Assembly: GCA_018907035.1 (NCBI GenBank)
Contig: JACCIC010000096.1
Coordinates: forward strand, 558,001-622,000
DNA length: 64,000 nucleotides
From: Sycobia sp. Sy_11
Taxonomy: Eukaryota; Arthropoda; Insecta; Hymenoptera; Epichrysomallidae
Reading direction: 5' to 3'
Shown here: one piece after another, positions 39,036 through 51,482 of the stretch
How the letters are laid out: every line of letters begins with the position of its first letter
Position numbering within the stretch: position 1 is the stretch's first letter
The notes under the pieces: model-generated
The model's database searches: none
Seen by the model: only the letters and a program-made list of their open reading frames with translations
What the model was told of the DNA's origin: nothing
Position numbers and translations under genes: made by a program

Positions 39036-42000
39036 GTAGGTGGATTCGCAAATGTATTTGCGATTTTTCTTTATGATTGATTTATACGTTCCATTGTACC
39101 CCCGTTATTTCCGACCTCGCATCACGATGTCTATTAAAACGATGCGCGAGCCAATCGCCGCGCGTTTAACCAACGAACGACGCCCGTTTCAGCCGACTGC
39201 GACTGCGTGCCCATGAAAAAGTGCCCCGGCCTCGTGAGAAATCTGAAAATGCTGAAGGCCCTCTCGGTCGCCTACTACGAGTACATGAGATACGTCACCT
39301 CGACGCACTGCGAGCACAGGGAGGGCGGCCAGGCCCTGGTCTGCTGTCCGCGCTCGCTATCCGCCAGTCACGAGGCCAAGGAGCGCAGGAGGCGGCTCAT
39401 GCGAAAATTGTTCGAGGACTGCGGGAAAAATTTGCCGCAGAACTTCCTGCCGGGCAATCGCACCTACGTCGGCGACTATCCCTGGCAAGCGCTGCTGGAG
39501 TACGATACGCGTAAGTACGCGCGGCTCTCGACCCTCTTCGGTCGAGATGTCGGCTTTCCCTCGGGACTGCGCGCGGGCTTCGCGCTTTTGAAATCGGCAA
39601 TCCGATGGCTTGACGCTGCAATGGGAATTACGTACAAAATCGACCTTCCCCGACAGTGAGCTGGAACTTTCATTGGAATTCCGCGGTCAACGAATGTGGA
39701 TTTTCCGCGTATTTCCTATTCTAGTTTCAAATCGTATGGATTCGAATAGATTCTAAAATCCTCAAATTATAGCTAATATTTGCTACTTCATAGAGAAAAG
39801 ATAAATTTTATATATAACGACTATAACATATTTGAAATACTTTTTTTATTTTGTAAAAAAATGCACTTTTATAACGTGTCGTAGGAAATGTTTTTTTATT
39901 CCACAACATTCTCGCCCTCCAGCTCCAGGCTTATATTGTAATTTTAATAACTGTGTACTAAGGTGTAATAAGCGTGTCAATGATAAATTATAAAGAAAGA
40001 AGTTTCCTTCCACTGTACAGAAATAATCGATAATGACTGGATAATTTAAAATATATAGCAATATCGAGACTGTTATGAACGCTTTTCGGTCGGATGAATT
40101 ATAATATCTCCAACAACATATAAAGAGTGTGTGTCTGTTTTTTTTTTATTATTTTATAATGTTCTTGAAATGAAACGTATTATTATACTGTATATTTAAT
40201 TAAAATAATTTATTAACTTTAACCATATGATCACGAAGTTGTCTTCAAATGTTATTTCTACTGTTATATCTACTCTAATATGCTGCGAGATATTTTTAAG
40301 AGTACTCTTGTTTGGAAATTTAAGACAATAATCGAAAGTCGAGACAACAATTATGTGCGACTTTCTAAGGCAAGCCTAAAACGATCAGTGTCGAGAGTTT
40401 CTCTCTTGATAAGATTCTCGTCAAAATATATTTTTCCTTATTATTAATGTTTGATTGACTGTTTTGAATAATCATGATGAACACAAACTGGTAATAAAAT
40501 GAATAATTCATAGTTTTATTTAAGATAAAAGTAATATTAAAATACATTAATGTTATGGTTGTATTTTCATTTGAATGAAATTCTTAACTCAAACATTGTT
40601 TCTTCTTATTTTCTTAAAATATATTTTAAAAAGAAATTTGAATAATCGAAGATTCCGCGCGTAACGTGCGGAACGAATATTTAGTACTACATAAATTTAG
40701 ATTATAATGATTTAATGTTATATACTTCTAAAACATCGAAAAATAATTTGCTTCAGAAAAAAAATAAAATCAATTTTTATCAGATTCCAAGTCAAGAAAC
40801 GGAAAGAAAAGAATTTGATGCAATGTCTTTGAATTTTGACCGTACGATACGATCAAAATGCACATAGGCAGAATGTCTATTATTTCCAACATTTACAATA
40901 TTCTAAGCCCATTGCTAAAGGTTGTTATCATCTATTTAGATAATTGATACATATATATTTATAAACGACAGTGATAATCAACCTTATGAAATATTGATTT
41001 TTTATAATTGTTATAATTTATAAAAAAAATGCTACATTTTATAAATGTATTTTTATTTAACTATTATTTAAATTATATTAATAAATTATAATTCAATATT
41101 AATATTCTATGCCATAATTAGATAAATACTTAATAATTCTACTTTTGTCCACCGATATAAATCAAATTAATAAATATTTTTATCGGTCTTACAGTCTTTT
41201 TAATTCTTTTTAAAAATCTACTGCAACTTTTCAAATGATTAAATACATTAATTACAGACTCATTACATTCTTTTTTCAAATTCATTATTCAAACTATAAA
41301 TATTATTTTCTACGTCAATGTGGATTTCGTTGTTTTTTATAAATTAAAGAAATTATTTGTTAAACTATAAATTCACTAAATAATATATTATTTTTTAGCA
41401 CAATACAAGACAAAAAAAGAGTCAATTCGTATCTTGCAAGACAATACGCAAGAGAACACATTAATTTTGATGACCTTTCGATGCGAAAGTCGTATTAAAT
41501 AAAACGTATTGTTTTACTTTCGTGCAACACGAAGTTACTCCATTGAATACAGTTATTCTATTAAATATTGAAATAATTTAAAATTGCTTATGTAAGTCTC
41601 GGGTTCGGTGTGCGAATTTTTATGTCGATTCCACCCCTATTTTTAAATTCGTTGCAAGCTTACATCATTATCACTCTAAGAAACTCGACGTTAATGCATC
41701 ATTATAACAGCCGAATCTCTTTGTTAAAAAACAAAAAAACAAAAAAAACCAAAGAAATAATCGCAAAATCTTTATTTTCCCTCGCAGCTCGGGGCAAGCG
41801 CATTCAGTGCGGCGGCGTCCTCCTCGGCGATCGCCACGTCCTGACCACGGCGCGCTGCGTGCCGCCCGCCCTCGACCACCTCGGCAGCGTGCGCCTCGGC
41901 GAGCACGACCTCGGCGCCGGGGACGGCTGCCGCGCCGGGAGCGGGCCCGCCGAGCACTTCTGCCCGGACCCGCCGCTCCGCGTGCCCGTCCGCCGGGCGT

Positions 42001-42488
42001 TCCTGCGCGGCGTCCTCGAGCCGAACGACCTGGCGCTGCTCGAGCTCGAGCGCGCGGTGCCCGAGTCCATCTACGTGCGGCCGATCTGCCTGCCGCGCCG
42101 GCCGCTCCCGCCGCGCGGCCGCCAGAGGCTCGTCGTCGCGGGCTGGAGCGCCTCGCCGGGCGGCGGCGCGGCCCTGGGCCGCCAGCTCCGGTCGCTGCTG
42201 ACGGTGCTCGGGCCGGAGGCCTGCCGCGGCAGCTACCCGCCGCCCCTCGGCGGCGAGGGCTACCTCTGCGCGGGCGACCCGGGGCGGCGCGACGAGGAGG
42301 CGGCCTGCATCGTCGACAGCGGCGGCTCGGCCGTCACCTACGAGATCGAGGCGCGCAACCCGCCGAGGATGGCCGTGGCCGGGATCGCGTACGCCCACGT
42401 GCCGTGCGACGCGGCCCCCAAGCCCGGGCTCTTCATGCGGGTGCACGAGCACGTGCCCTGGATCGTCGATCGGATGCTGGGGGAGTGA
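38972..42488 (+). CDS. CLIP-domain serine protease homologue, catalytically dead (three exons, 360 residues)
   Basis: Joining 38972-39035, 39193-39510 and 41788-42488 gives one frame of 361 codons. Residues 1-18 are a signal peptide (cleavage after VSA). Residues 24-73 form a CLIP domain with cysteines at 24, 26, 32, 61, 72 and 73 (pattern C-x-C-x5-C, then C, then CC). Residues 111-360 are an S1 protease-like domain. The catalytic His is Arg150 (TTARC where TAAHC is usual). Asp208 (NDLALL) and Ser305 (VDSGG) remain, but oxyanion Gly193 is Val303, pocket Asp189 is Ala299 and the SWG segment is AYA (328-330). The usual R-IVGG activation site is replaced by NRTYVGDYPW. Active relatives are prophenoloxidase-activating and easter-type proteases; homologues of this kind act as cofactors in melanization, clotting or Toll signalling in the haemolymph. 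That role is inferred. Asn110 is a possible glycosylation site. Confidence 0.93.
39036..39192 (+). other. Intron 1 (157 bp)
   Basis: GTAGGT donor and CGTTTCAG acceptor; a short intron between signal peptide and CLIP domain. Confidence 0.85.
39193..39510 (+). CDS. Exon 2: CLIP domain, linker and start of the protease-like domain
   Basis: Encodes residues 22-127 and ends in LLEYDT plus one base. The donor is C|GTAAGT at 39511. Joining to exon 3 gives YDTPRGKRIQCGGVLL, which is the family sequence, so the splice is well supported. Reading straight through would give an unrelated tail ending at 39659. Confidence 0.93.
39511..41787 (+). other. Intron 2 (2277 bp), AT-rich
   Basis: Strongly AT-rich between two GC-rich exons. 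It contains a fragment of the dispersed repeat at 41164-41200 and no other recognised feature. The acceptor is a pyrimidine tract ending CCCTCGCAG. Confidence 0.88.
41164..41200 (+). repeat. Dispersed composite repeat, fragment C
   Basis: A stretch of 37 bp, AAATTAATAAATATTTTTAT followed by CGGTCTTACAGTCTTT, is the same as at 9577-9613 and, inverted, almost the same at 22438-22473. No further part of the repeat is present. Confidence 0.65.
41788..42488 (+). CDS. Exon 3: degenerate S1 protease domain
   Basis: Encodes residues 128-360 and the TGA stop. Third codon positions are almost all G or C, so the exon is a sharp CpG-rich block between AT-rich flanks; this also opens two long false frames, one on each strand. 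The acceptor AG is at 41786-41787. Cys175 and Cys186 lie where activating CLIP proteases have an extra disulfide pair. Confidence 0.93.
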
Positions 42489-42894
42489 GGTGGCCGGCTC
42501 GCGGGTCCGGCTCGAGGAGCCGGGGGCGACAGGACGAAAGGGGCAGGGAGGCGCCGACGAGGTGCGGGAGGCGCAAGGTGGATCGCGCGCTCTCCCGGCG
42601 CGTGGCAGCGGCTTGGGACCGGTCGAGAGTCACCGGAGGAAACGGGTTCCGGACTTACCGGAATTACTATTCGCCTTCCGGCTGTACCCGATTGCCGTTT
42701 TTTTCACAATATTTCGTACATCCAGAGTACAAATTTACATCCTACACTAGTAGGTTCGAAAATTCGAGCCATTGTATTGTCGGCGTATACTATTATAGAA
42801 ATCCGATCAGACATAAACCTACTGAATTAAGCAGTTGAATTGTTTAAGCGAATGTAGCTAGCAATTTTTGTAAGCTGGCGTCAAAGAAAATGTT

Positions 42895-43004
42895 AATAAA
42901 TTATCTAGTTAAAGAGACCAAAATATTATTTGTAATTTTAGTTAGCAAGAAAACGAACGTTTAGTCAATTCTGTATTATAATTGTAAGGCTTTGAAAGAA
43001 TAAA
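42895..43004 (+). terminator. Polyadenylation signals of the protease-homologue gene
   Basis: AATAAA occurs at 42895-42900 and again at 42999-43004, about 410 and 515 bp after the stop codon. Either could define the 3' end. Confidence 0.5.
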
Positions 43005-45378
43005 AATATTTAAACACCTTAAAACGTAAATGTAATGAAATATATTTTTATTATGACAACATAAAATATGTACAATAAGAATACGTATCATCGACCTAAG
43101 CTTTGTAATTAAATTCATTTATTTGTATTAAACGTTTTATACAGAAAAAATTATATTTCTTAATAAACAAATAAAACTCTCACGTAATCGAACGAACTTA
43201 TCAAAAGTTATCTTGGTTCTGTTATTTACATTACATCAAAAATAAAGGAGCTTTGTCAAATAAGTTTCCAAAAGCAGAGAATGAAAAATGCGTTTAGCTG
43301 TATAATGTTCAGCTGTTCTCGTGAGCCGATAAAAAATGACTGCGAATATTTTTCACCGTTTTACATTCCAAAAATACTGTTTGTTAATCAAATTATATGA
43401 ACAGATGAACTTTATCTAAAGTACCGTTTAGTTATTTACATTTATATTCCTATTAAATTAATTTAAACTGTTTCTGTTTTACATTATTGAATTGCTCATA
43501 TATTTTTTTTTATAAATATTTACTTATAGGGGTAGGCATTATGTTTTTTGAGGTGCTGATTGTAAATAGCGTAATGACTTTTGGCGGAATTGAAATTTTT
43601 GTCACTATATCCATGAAAATGACGGTCTTTTCAACATATCTCGGAAGGTAGAAAAAAAATTTTTAAAAAATATTTCATGCGAATATTGGGAGTGTACTTT
43701 CTGTCCTCAAGCATTTTCACTCTGCAAGCATTTTTCTAATTTCTCAGAATTCGATCACACCGAGCCGACGCTTCAGATGATCTCGGTGGAGAAGTATTAA
43801 ATTTTTACCCAGAAATATTGTTCGCAACGATACAATTATAATGCGGAACGAGAAATGTCCATTTTGATCGTATCAATCAATTCCCGCCGAAAGCCACTGC
43901 CATTTTCATAATCAGTGACCCGAAACCACAGAAGTGTAAAAAGTTTCATCGAAGCACTCGATGCGAAGCATCGCGCACCCCTGAAACAGCGAAGCTCTCT
44001 GTATTCTACTTCAATAGATACCGACCCTTCTTCTGGGCGAGCAATCTACAATGGCACACGGCAATGTGAATTGATGCGTGGGATCTACAGATTACATTAA
44101 CTAGCATAAGAAATAACTTTTTAAATATTTAATTATTAAGAATAACTTTTGAATATTCCGTGTATAAATATTTTATAAATAAAGTTCTATTAAATGAAAA
44201 GAGGTAAGTCATACGTTTATTTTTTTTATATTTAATACACACAATGGAAGCGATTGGTAGATAGATTACCTGGCACCACCTTTTGTATCCATATTGTACT
44301 AATCCCTTGGACATCCGGTAGGCGCTTAATTCAAAATTTATACTAACTTAAAACTATCTTACACACCTTATCTATATCTATATATACAGATATGGCATTG
44401 ATGGTCTCATATAATTCGGTTTCAGATTTGAGTACTTAGATGACTCCATACAGAATTATTACAATTATTAAGTGACAAAGAGAATATTTAATTTTCTTGT
44501 ACATCCACTTTAAATAGTCATTGATTTAATTTTTTCTTTATTGTTTAACGAAAGCAATACTATAGCGCCACAGCAGAATAAAATTCGTAAAATCAGCAAA
44601 TTAGTTTCTTGACAATGTGCCTATGAAGAATCATCTGAAACATAAAAACCAAAGAAAGATCTGTAAAGAAAAATTGTAACGATATTTAAAAAGTTTTACT
44701 TATTTTGGCAATACACGCAATATCATTTTTTTTTTCAACTTTCAATTAATACAAAATATAAATATCGTACGTGTAGCTTTCTAATTAAAAGTTCGGGAGA
44801 AACGTTTCAATACTTTTCTAGAAATCGAGTTGGTTTCAAATTTCTATTACAGCGCAGATCAGCTGCAGCTGTCGCTATTTACTCGGATAGGAATTTAATA
44901 TGACAATCAAATTATTTTACATAAGAACTTTTGAAATTTATTTTATTTAAGTATCATCTTGAATTTGCCAAGGGATCCTATCCAACGATTTTTTTTCTCT
45001 TTCTTTTTTTCCTTTCATTTTCTTGGTTCTCCTACAGTCTGCAATAATTCCATTATGTGCATTCTTAAGTACACAGTCAAACTTCTTAGAAATCAGATGC
45101 AGAAAATTGCATGTAAAATTATTATTACGGGTAAGTAAAATTGAATTACGATCAACAATTTTTATAAAAATAAGTTTTTTTGCTATCGTACTTTTGGTTG
45201 TGAAATTCTTTCTTCTCTCACGAAATCAGGAACGCGGGCGGTTGACTTATATAGGTCAAAGAAAGATAAAAAAACATTATAAAAATGAATTCAAAAGAAC
45301 ATGATTTTGGTTTCACGCTTTTGAATGGCAACTTTAATTTTTTGTCAATGTATAAAGTCAGTTTTTTTTTCAAAATAA
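43005..45378. other. AT-rich sequence, no gene seen
   Basis: A small perfect hairpin (GATGC-GAA-GCATC) lies near 43959-43971. The frame at 43915-44100 has no similarity that I recognise. Confidence 0.5.
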
Positions 45379-45690
45379 TTAATTACATTTCACCAAGTTG
45401 ACAGTAACATTTATCTCAAGTGCATTAATTATTTCAGTAAAATAATTTAACACCACTTCGCTTTTAAATCCATTCGAAGTCGATGCTTCAAGAGCTGCAC
45501 TCACATTTGAATCTGCGCCCACATCTTTCTCGATCATTCGTGAAATAAGACCACAGCTGGCTCTTTCCATATCAGTGCGATTAGAAGTATAACGGCGAGA
45601 TCTTGTCACCCTCTCCCCCATCCTTCCCCTAAACTCTACCGTTTCCCTATAAGCCATCGAAACAAGATGAGCCTCTCTAACATTTTTCAC
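45379..45690 (-). other. Unrecognised open frame, 103 codons
   Basis: A minus-strand ATG frame (MKNVREAHLVSMAYRETVEF at its start) with mixed, non-repetitive composition, unlike most frames here. It has no signal peptide, membrane segment or family motif that I recognise, and no obvious splice partners. It may be chance or an old transposon fragment. Confidence 0.15.
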
Positions 45691-45715
45691 CTTAATTATA
45701 TCGGTCCGACATACG

Positions 45716-45727
45716 TCTTTGCATGCT

Positions 45728-45775
<48 letters not shown>

Positions 45776-45843
45776 TTTGGTCCGCGTTCTCTTTTCTCTC
45801 TTTTTCTCTTGCGATCTCTCTCTCTCTCTTCCTCTCTCTCTCT

Positions 45844-45893
<50 letters not shown>

Positions 45894-46180
45894 CTTTTCA
45901 GGCGAAATGCCAGATGTCGGCCGCATGTGGCCGATGCTCTCGCGCGGATATACGCACGTATAATTCGGATGCAGCCGCGGTGGACGCGGGACAAGCCCCT
46001 ATTGTGCGGAGCCGCCGGGCGATAGTCACGCACATATGCATAGATATTTGTAGAATTTTGGCGAGCGGCGAATTTTTTCTTACGCGTGATATTACTTGCA
46101 AATTTACCACCTCGTTTATTATACAATTGGTGTATGGGAGCGATAGATAAAAAATTTGTCGGTTGTTGAACGATTACCGC
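45716..46180. repeat. (TA)n and (CT)n arrays
   Basis: (TA)n at 45730-45771 and (CT)n at 45851-45887 with CT-rich flanks from 45790. The CT array ends in TTTTCAG, an acceptor look-alike produced by the repeat. Confidence 0.92.
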
Positions 46181-46313
46181 GGGATGTGGGTAATAGAAGC
46201 ATTAATTTTCAGTATAGGGAAGGTTCACCCTCTGCAATTGATGAAGTAAATATTTACTTTTTTATATTTCGAAGACACTTAATTAAAAATCTTTGATTTC
46301 AACGTGTAGATGA

Positions 46314-46314
<1 letters not shown>

Positions 46315-46362
<48 letters not shown>

Positions 46363-46643
46363 TATATAAAAATTAAAAAATATAAAATCAAGATAATCCT
46401 TGATCGAGCGTTTTTCTTAAAATAGCAATTCCTGATGGTAAATCCTTCCATTTTGATGAGACCGACAGTTGAGGGAATATATTCTCTATTGGTGATATTT
46501 CAAGAAGTACAGATAAAAATAAATTGTTATTTTTAAAGATTTAATACTGTTGCCATGACAACATTTTCATGCAAATATGTTTGAAACATTGACTTATATT
46601 ATGTAAATAAAAAATTCTAAATAATTACCGAATTGATATTTGA

Positions 46644-46682
<39 letters not shown>
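46315..46682. repeat. (TA)n and (GT)n microsatellites
   Basis: Pure (TA)n at 46315-46357 and pure (GT)n at 46646-46682 in AT-rich DNA. Confidence 0.93.
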
Positions 46683-46685
<3 letters not shown>

Positions 46686-47640
46686 ATTAAAATATCTTTC
46701 CTACTACCAAATTTATCAGTTGCTAGTTAAGTATTTTTAATACCAATGCTTTGCTAGGCAGCCAATGTTCGTTATATTAATTTCAAATATTGTAAACTGT
46801 AGCAAACAAATGTGCGAAAATGTGTGAAAAAAACAACACTCTCTTTCCGAATTAAATCAATCTTCTCCTTAACAGCTTTTCCAGTAATCGAAATCTGTAG
46901 TCAGGCCAGGTTCAGAAAGCCTATGTCCCGAATACTCTTGAAAACGAGCTGATATATATGTCATTAATACGCAGGGAGAACTAAATGCAATGTGACTATA
47001 GTATTTACATGGGGGTGGGGGCGCTTAATCTACAATATTATTCGCTACAGAATTATTAAAATTCTAAAGAGAGGCTGTATCTCGAGAATTATTTCTTTTG
47101 GATCTGCTACAGCATTTGAATATATTATTATTAATTTATCAAGAAATTTTTTATACATTTGCAATTTGGCTGACAATTAGCTTAATTAATAGATTAAAAT
47201 ATACTAATAGAAAGTTTAAATTAAAATAAGTGTAATACATTAACATTAACATAATCGTTGTTTGTATATCGATTCCAATAAGCTTCTTGGTGTTAATAAC
47301 TCTAATTGACCAAAAATATGTCCAAAATATATCTAAAATTATTTGTTTGATAACGAAATAAATCTCTAATATAGGAATTTTTTAAAAATATTTTAGGAAT
47401 ATAAAAATGTCAAATAAAACTTTCAATAAAAATAGGAAATATATTTTTAAAAATTAGAATAAAAAACTATTTACCGACAAAATTATCCATAATCCAAAAA
47501 TAAAAAAGTATTCTTACAAAAGAGGCTTGATAAATAAATTTCGTCTCAAACCATCGATGTCGGTCGACGTAACACACTGGGCCTGAAATCCAGCTAGGTT
47601 AGCATAATATTATAATAGTTCGTCGCATCCGAAACTCACG
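46683..47640. other. AT-rich sequence, no gene seen
   Basis: No repeat or coding signal was recognised. Confidence 0.55.
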
Positions 47641-47714
47641 AATTCTACCGTTTTCTCATTGTTATATGTACATACATACCGACTTATTTTTTGCCATTGT
47701 CTCCATCGACACAA

Positions 47715-47781
<67 letters not shown>

Positions 47782-47785
47782 GTCA

Positions 47786-47824
<39 letters not shown>

Positions 47825-47976
47825 CACGCGGAGGCATATATAGCTGCGTATATAGAGCTTTTATCCTTCTCTCTTGCGCGCGAGGGTACACGCAAAAGAC
47901 GCAACGGCGGCCACACCGGGTGACTTCCTTCCTTCCTTACTTCCTTACTTCCTACCTTCCAATACACACATACACA

Positions 47977-48026
<50 letters not shown>

Positions 48027-48174
48027 TATACGTTTCCGTCCGCCTTCTTTTCTTCCGTCGGATGTCCCTTTCGGTTTCGACCTATACACACGTCTATATC
48101 TACACATATGCGGCGTAACCGCTGAATTTGCGCAACGCGCGCGCCGCCTGTTTTATTTTGCATACATGCATCTA

Positions 48175-48230
<56 letters not shown>

Positions 48231-48540
48231 TAATATTCTATTCTTTTCAGCGGATCTGGAGGAACAGAGGAGAGAGCGTTTGCATTCGAGGGCGCGCACG
48301 CAAGTGCCACTCTTTTCATTGCTCAATCGGAAGAACAGTTGTTGTGTGTACTTGCGGGGATATGACCGAGCGACGTATGTGTTTTCTTTCCTCTTTTCTT
48401 TTTATGCACCTATATCTACCGAGGGGAAAGAAATAATTTGCCTTTGTATCATGCCTATAGATGTATAATGACGGCGATGGCGGTGTGCAAATTCTCTCGG
48501 CGCGCAGTTCATCACCGATGGGATGCCTTTAAGTATAAAA
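47641..48540. repeat. Cluster of four (TA)n arrays
   Basis: (TA)n at 47717-47766, 47789-47818, 47980-48020 and 48181-48224, separated by GC-richer unique sequence and a TTCC/TTAC tract at 47928-47960. The 269-codon frame over this cluster is repeat read-through. Confidence 0.93.
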
Positions 48541-48584
48541 TTCAATTTTTCAAGAATATTCGGGTATAATTGGAGTATTATGTT

Positions 48585-48780
<196 letters not shown>

Positions 48781-48789
48781 TGGTATTAT

Positions 48790-50710
48790 ACAAATTGCGT
48801 CATTGCGTCATGGAAATAACGTATCTCGCTCGCAGAATCCAACGCCTTTTAACTCTTCGTAAGTGTTGCACGCGACGCGCAGCCTCTGCCCCAAGGTGCT
48901 GCGCGGATAAATTTTGGTAAATTATACAGGTATAAATATATACGTCCAAATATATCGTATTCTGAACCGAACTCTTAAATATTGCACGTTGTCGAACGGC
49001 GTGATATTGATTGATGCTTTAGCAAAAAAAAATGTGTGATTATTTGCTTTGGTCTCAAACGTTATAATAAATATTATTATGAATTACTGCTTAATCCTTT
49101 GATATGTGCTTTCTTAATATGTGTAATCTCAAAGTTAAAATACTGCGCGACGCCGCGAAAAAATGAAATGCTCGTTTTAATTTTTATTGGAATATTTTAG
49201 AAAACGTATAGTCGATAAAAATAATTTTCAGAGAAATTCTTATATTAATTAGAAAAAAAAATAATAATTGCGTTACTTTAAATAGCTTCATCTTAAACAA
49301 TCATTTCTGAAATAATATTTTCAACTTATAATTGTCGCACGAACCTTTTATATTCATAATCTATTTATCAAAAGAATTATTTATCAGCACTGTAAAGTTA
49401 ATTTAAGCTAATTTTTCTTCATTGGATTGTGCTTTATTGGACGCCTTGATCAGGATCATCAAGTTATTCATATCAATATTTGCAAAGGCAAAGGCTTATT
49501 ACAAAAATTGTTTTTGAGCCTTATACTTTGAGTAATGCCGCGATTATGCTATTAGTGGTTGATATATTTTCGAAATAGATAGCGCATGCTTCAAAGGACT
49601 GCGAAAATGCATGCTCTTACACGCGATTTATTAATAATTCCATGTTGATAACCGATGAAAGATTAAGTCCTATTCTGTTTATGTTTATGAGCTTGTATTT
49701 AAGCTCACAAGATTTGCATCGCCATATGATACAGCATTCATACTTGGGATCGTTTCAGATATTTACAGGGGAGATGGAAGCGGTTCAATCGTAATGGTTA
49801 GCTCTCATTTGCATTATTATGATTATAAACATTTTCTCCGTCAATTTGTATATTCGCGAGCGAAGAACCTTCTTTATCGTTATAAAATGAAGCAATTTCT
49901 TTTATAAATCAAGTAATTTTTTTCTTTCCATTTACTATCTTCTTAAATTTACGCTTTACATTTGTTTTCTTCTCTTAGTCGTTCTACTGACTTATGGAGT
50001 GTAAACTGACAGTTTTGTCGAAGACGTTATATTCAATTTATTTCATGAGATTTTGTAGTGTATTATCCAAGGTAATTTTGTATATTACAGTGAGCATGTT
50101 TTATAAAGCTGCATAATCTTGCGTGTAGCGTTTTTGCCATTTCTCGAATTTGATTTGCTACTTCAGTCAGTTGCTTTATGTTTCAGTGTCAGTATTAATT
50201 CGATTTCTTCAACAAGATTTATAGCTATAACTATCAATGTGAGAATTATCTTCTCTTCTGATCGTTATATTTTGTTATATATTGCTGTTGTTATATTTTG
50301 CTTCGGATTGTTCAGAGTTTTTTTGTTTATTTCTCTTCGCTGTATCTACGTCACTTCCTGCATTGTTTATTTTTTGAGTTCGATGCTGAGGGCCGGCAAT
50401 GAAAGCAGTTTGTTTGTATTTATTGAAGGATCATACATTGGTCGCATTCGTGAATATTGAATAATTCATTATTTGGGACTCGATGATAATTATATCGTGA
50501 TTCTTATACGAGGGCATCGATATGCCATTAAAAAAATTCTTTACAATGTGACATCGTAGTGGAAAAATTAAAAAAATTAATTCTTTTCTAACTGATAAAT
50601 CGAAACATAATGTTTAAAAAATATGCTGCTTATCCTCTAAAACTATATTTTTAATTACAAGCTCTTTACTGATAATGTAAATTCTGAAATATTGGAGTTA
50701 TTCTTACCTA
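48790..50710. other. AT-rich sequence, no gene seen
   Basis: A hydrophobic 113-codon frame at 50119-50460 has no recognisable family or start context. Confidence 0.5.
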
Positions 50711-50716
50711 GAAATA

Positions 50717-50914
50717 CGAGGTGTGTTCAAAAAGTAACGAGAATTTGTAAATTTCGCGGGTTTGGAGAGTTCGCCTGTATAAAAAATTTTTCTATTCTGT
50801 TGGTACGCATGTCCCTGAAGTACGATAAAATTTTAAGCAATACTCATTGCATACTTTTCAAATGGCAGCTGCTAACGTTAGACGTGTTTTTTCGAGCTCG
50901 GCGATTTTCGTTTG
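50717..50914 (+). repeat. Left long inverted arm of the mariner element
   Basis: Pairs with 51483-51676 at roughly 85% identity by eye over its whole length; the outer 54 bp differ at only two positions. Confidence 0.88.
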
Positions 50915-50922
50915 TGAAAAAA

Positions 50923-51482
50923 ATGGAGCAAAGAATTTGTATTCAATTTTGCGAAAAAAATGAAATAAAGTTTAGTGAAGTTTGTAAGACGTTAACAAAG
51001 GTATATGGTGAATCTGCTATGAGTAAAGCAAAGATTTACGAGTGGTATAAGCGTTTCCAAGATGGCCGCGAAAACGTTCAAGATGACGACTGGTCCGGAC
51101 GTCCAAGCACATCAACAGCCGATGAAAACGTGAAAAAAGTGAAAGAAATGGTTATGATCGATCGCCGAATCACAATCGGAGAACTCGCTGATGATATTGG
51201 CATATGATTTGGCTCATGCCATGGAATTTTTTCGGATGTTTTGGATATGAAACGTGTGGCAGCAAAATTTGTTGAATAGCAAGAATTGTTGATTTTGGAA
51301 GAAAAACAGCGTTGTTCAGGACAAGTTGCTCAGGAGTCGCTAAATGAAGTTATAACGATGCAAAACATCTAAAACGTGTTATAACAGGTGACGAAACATG
51401 GGTTTACGGATATGATGTCGAAACTAAGGCTCAATCGTCCTAGTGGAGGCAATCTGGATCGCCAAGACCGAAAAAGACTCGA
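50923..51482 (+). pseudogene. Mariner transposase, broken (copy 2)
   Basis: From the ATG at 50923 (MEQRICIQFC) 94 codons of the DNA-binding domain are open, then TGA at 51205. Beyond it the frame continues as FGSCHGIF and DMKRVAAKF, hits TAG, and after a frameshift reads KRVITGDETWVYGYDVETKA, which carries the first catalytic Asp (codon 51390-51392) of the DD34D triad. One more stop (TAG for the family's Gln) precedes WRQSGSPRPKKTRQMK, where the gene ends abruptly at the inverted arm. The second and third catalytic Asp are absent. The upstream in-frame extension back to 50692 is leader and flank, not protein. Confidence 0.9.

Noticed and set aside
39511..39659. Read-through extension of exon 2
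   Set aside because: A consensus GTAAGT donor precedes it and the translated tail does not resemble a protease, whereas splicing to 41788 restores the family sequence.
41807..42838. 343-codon plus-strand frame and 226-codon minus-strand frame (41772-42452) over exon 3
   Set aside because: Both are shadows of the very GC-rich protease exon; they are Arg/Ala/Pro-rich and have no domain, while the third frame reads a clear S1 protease fold.
45896..45963. Exon-like sequence after TTTTCAG
   Set aside because: The pyrimidine tract is a (CT)n microsatellite and the following frame of about 20 codons has no support.
47659..48468. 269-codon frame
   Set aside because: Mostly Tyr-Ile translation of four TA arrays.
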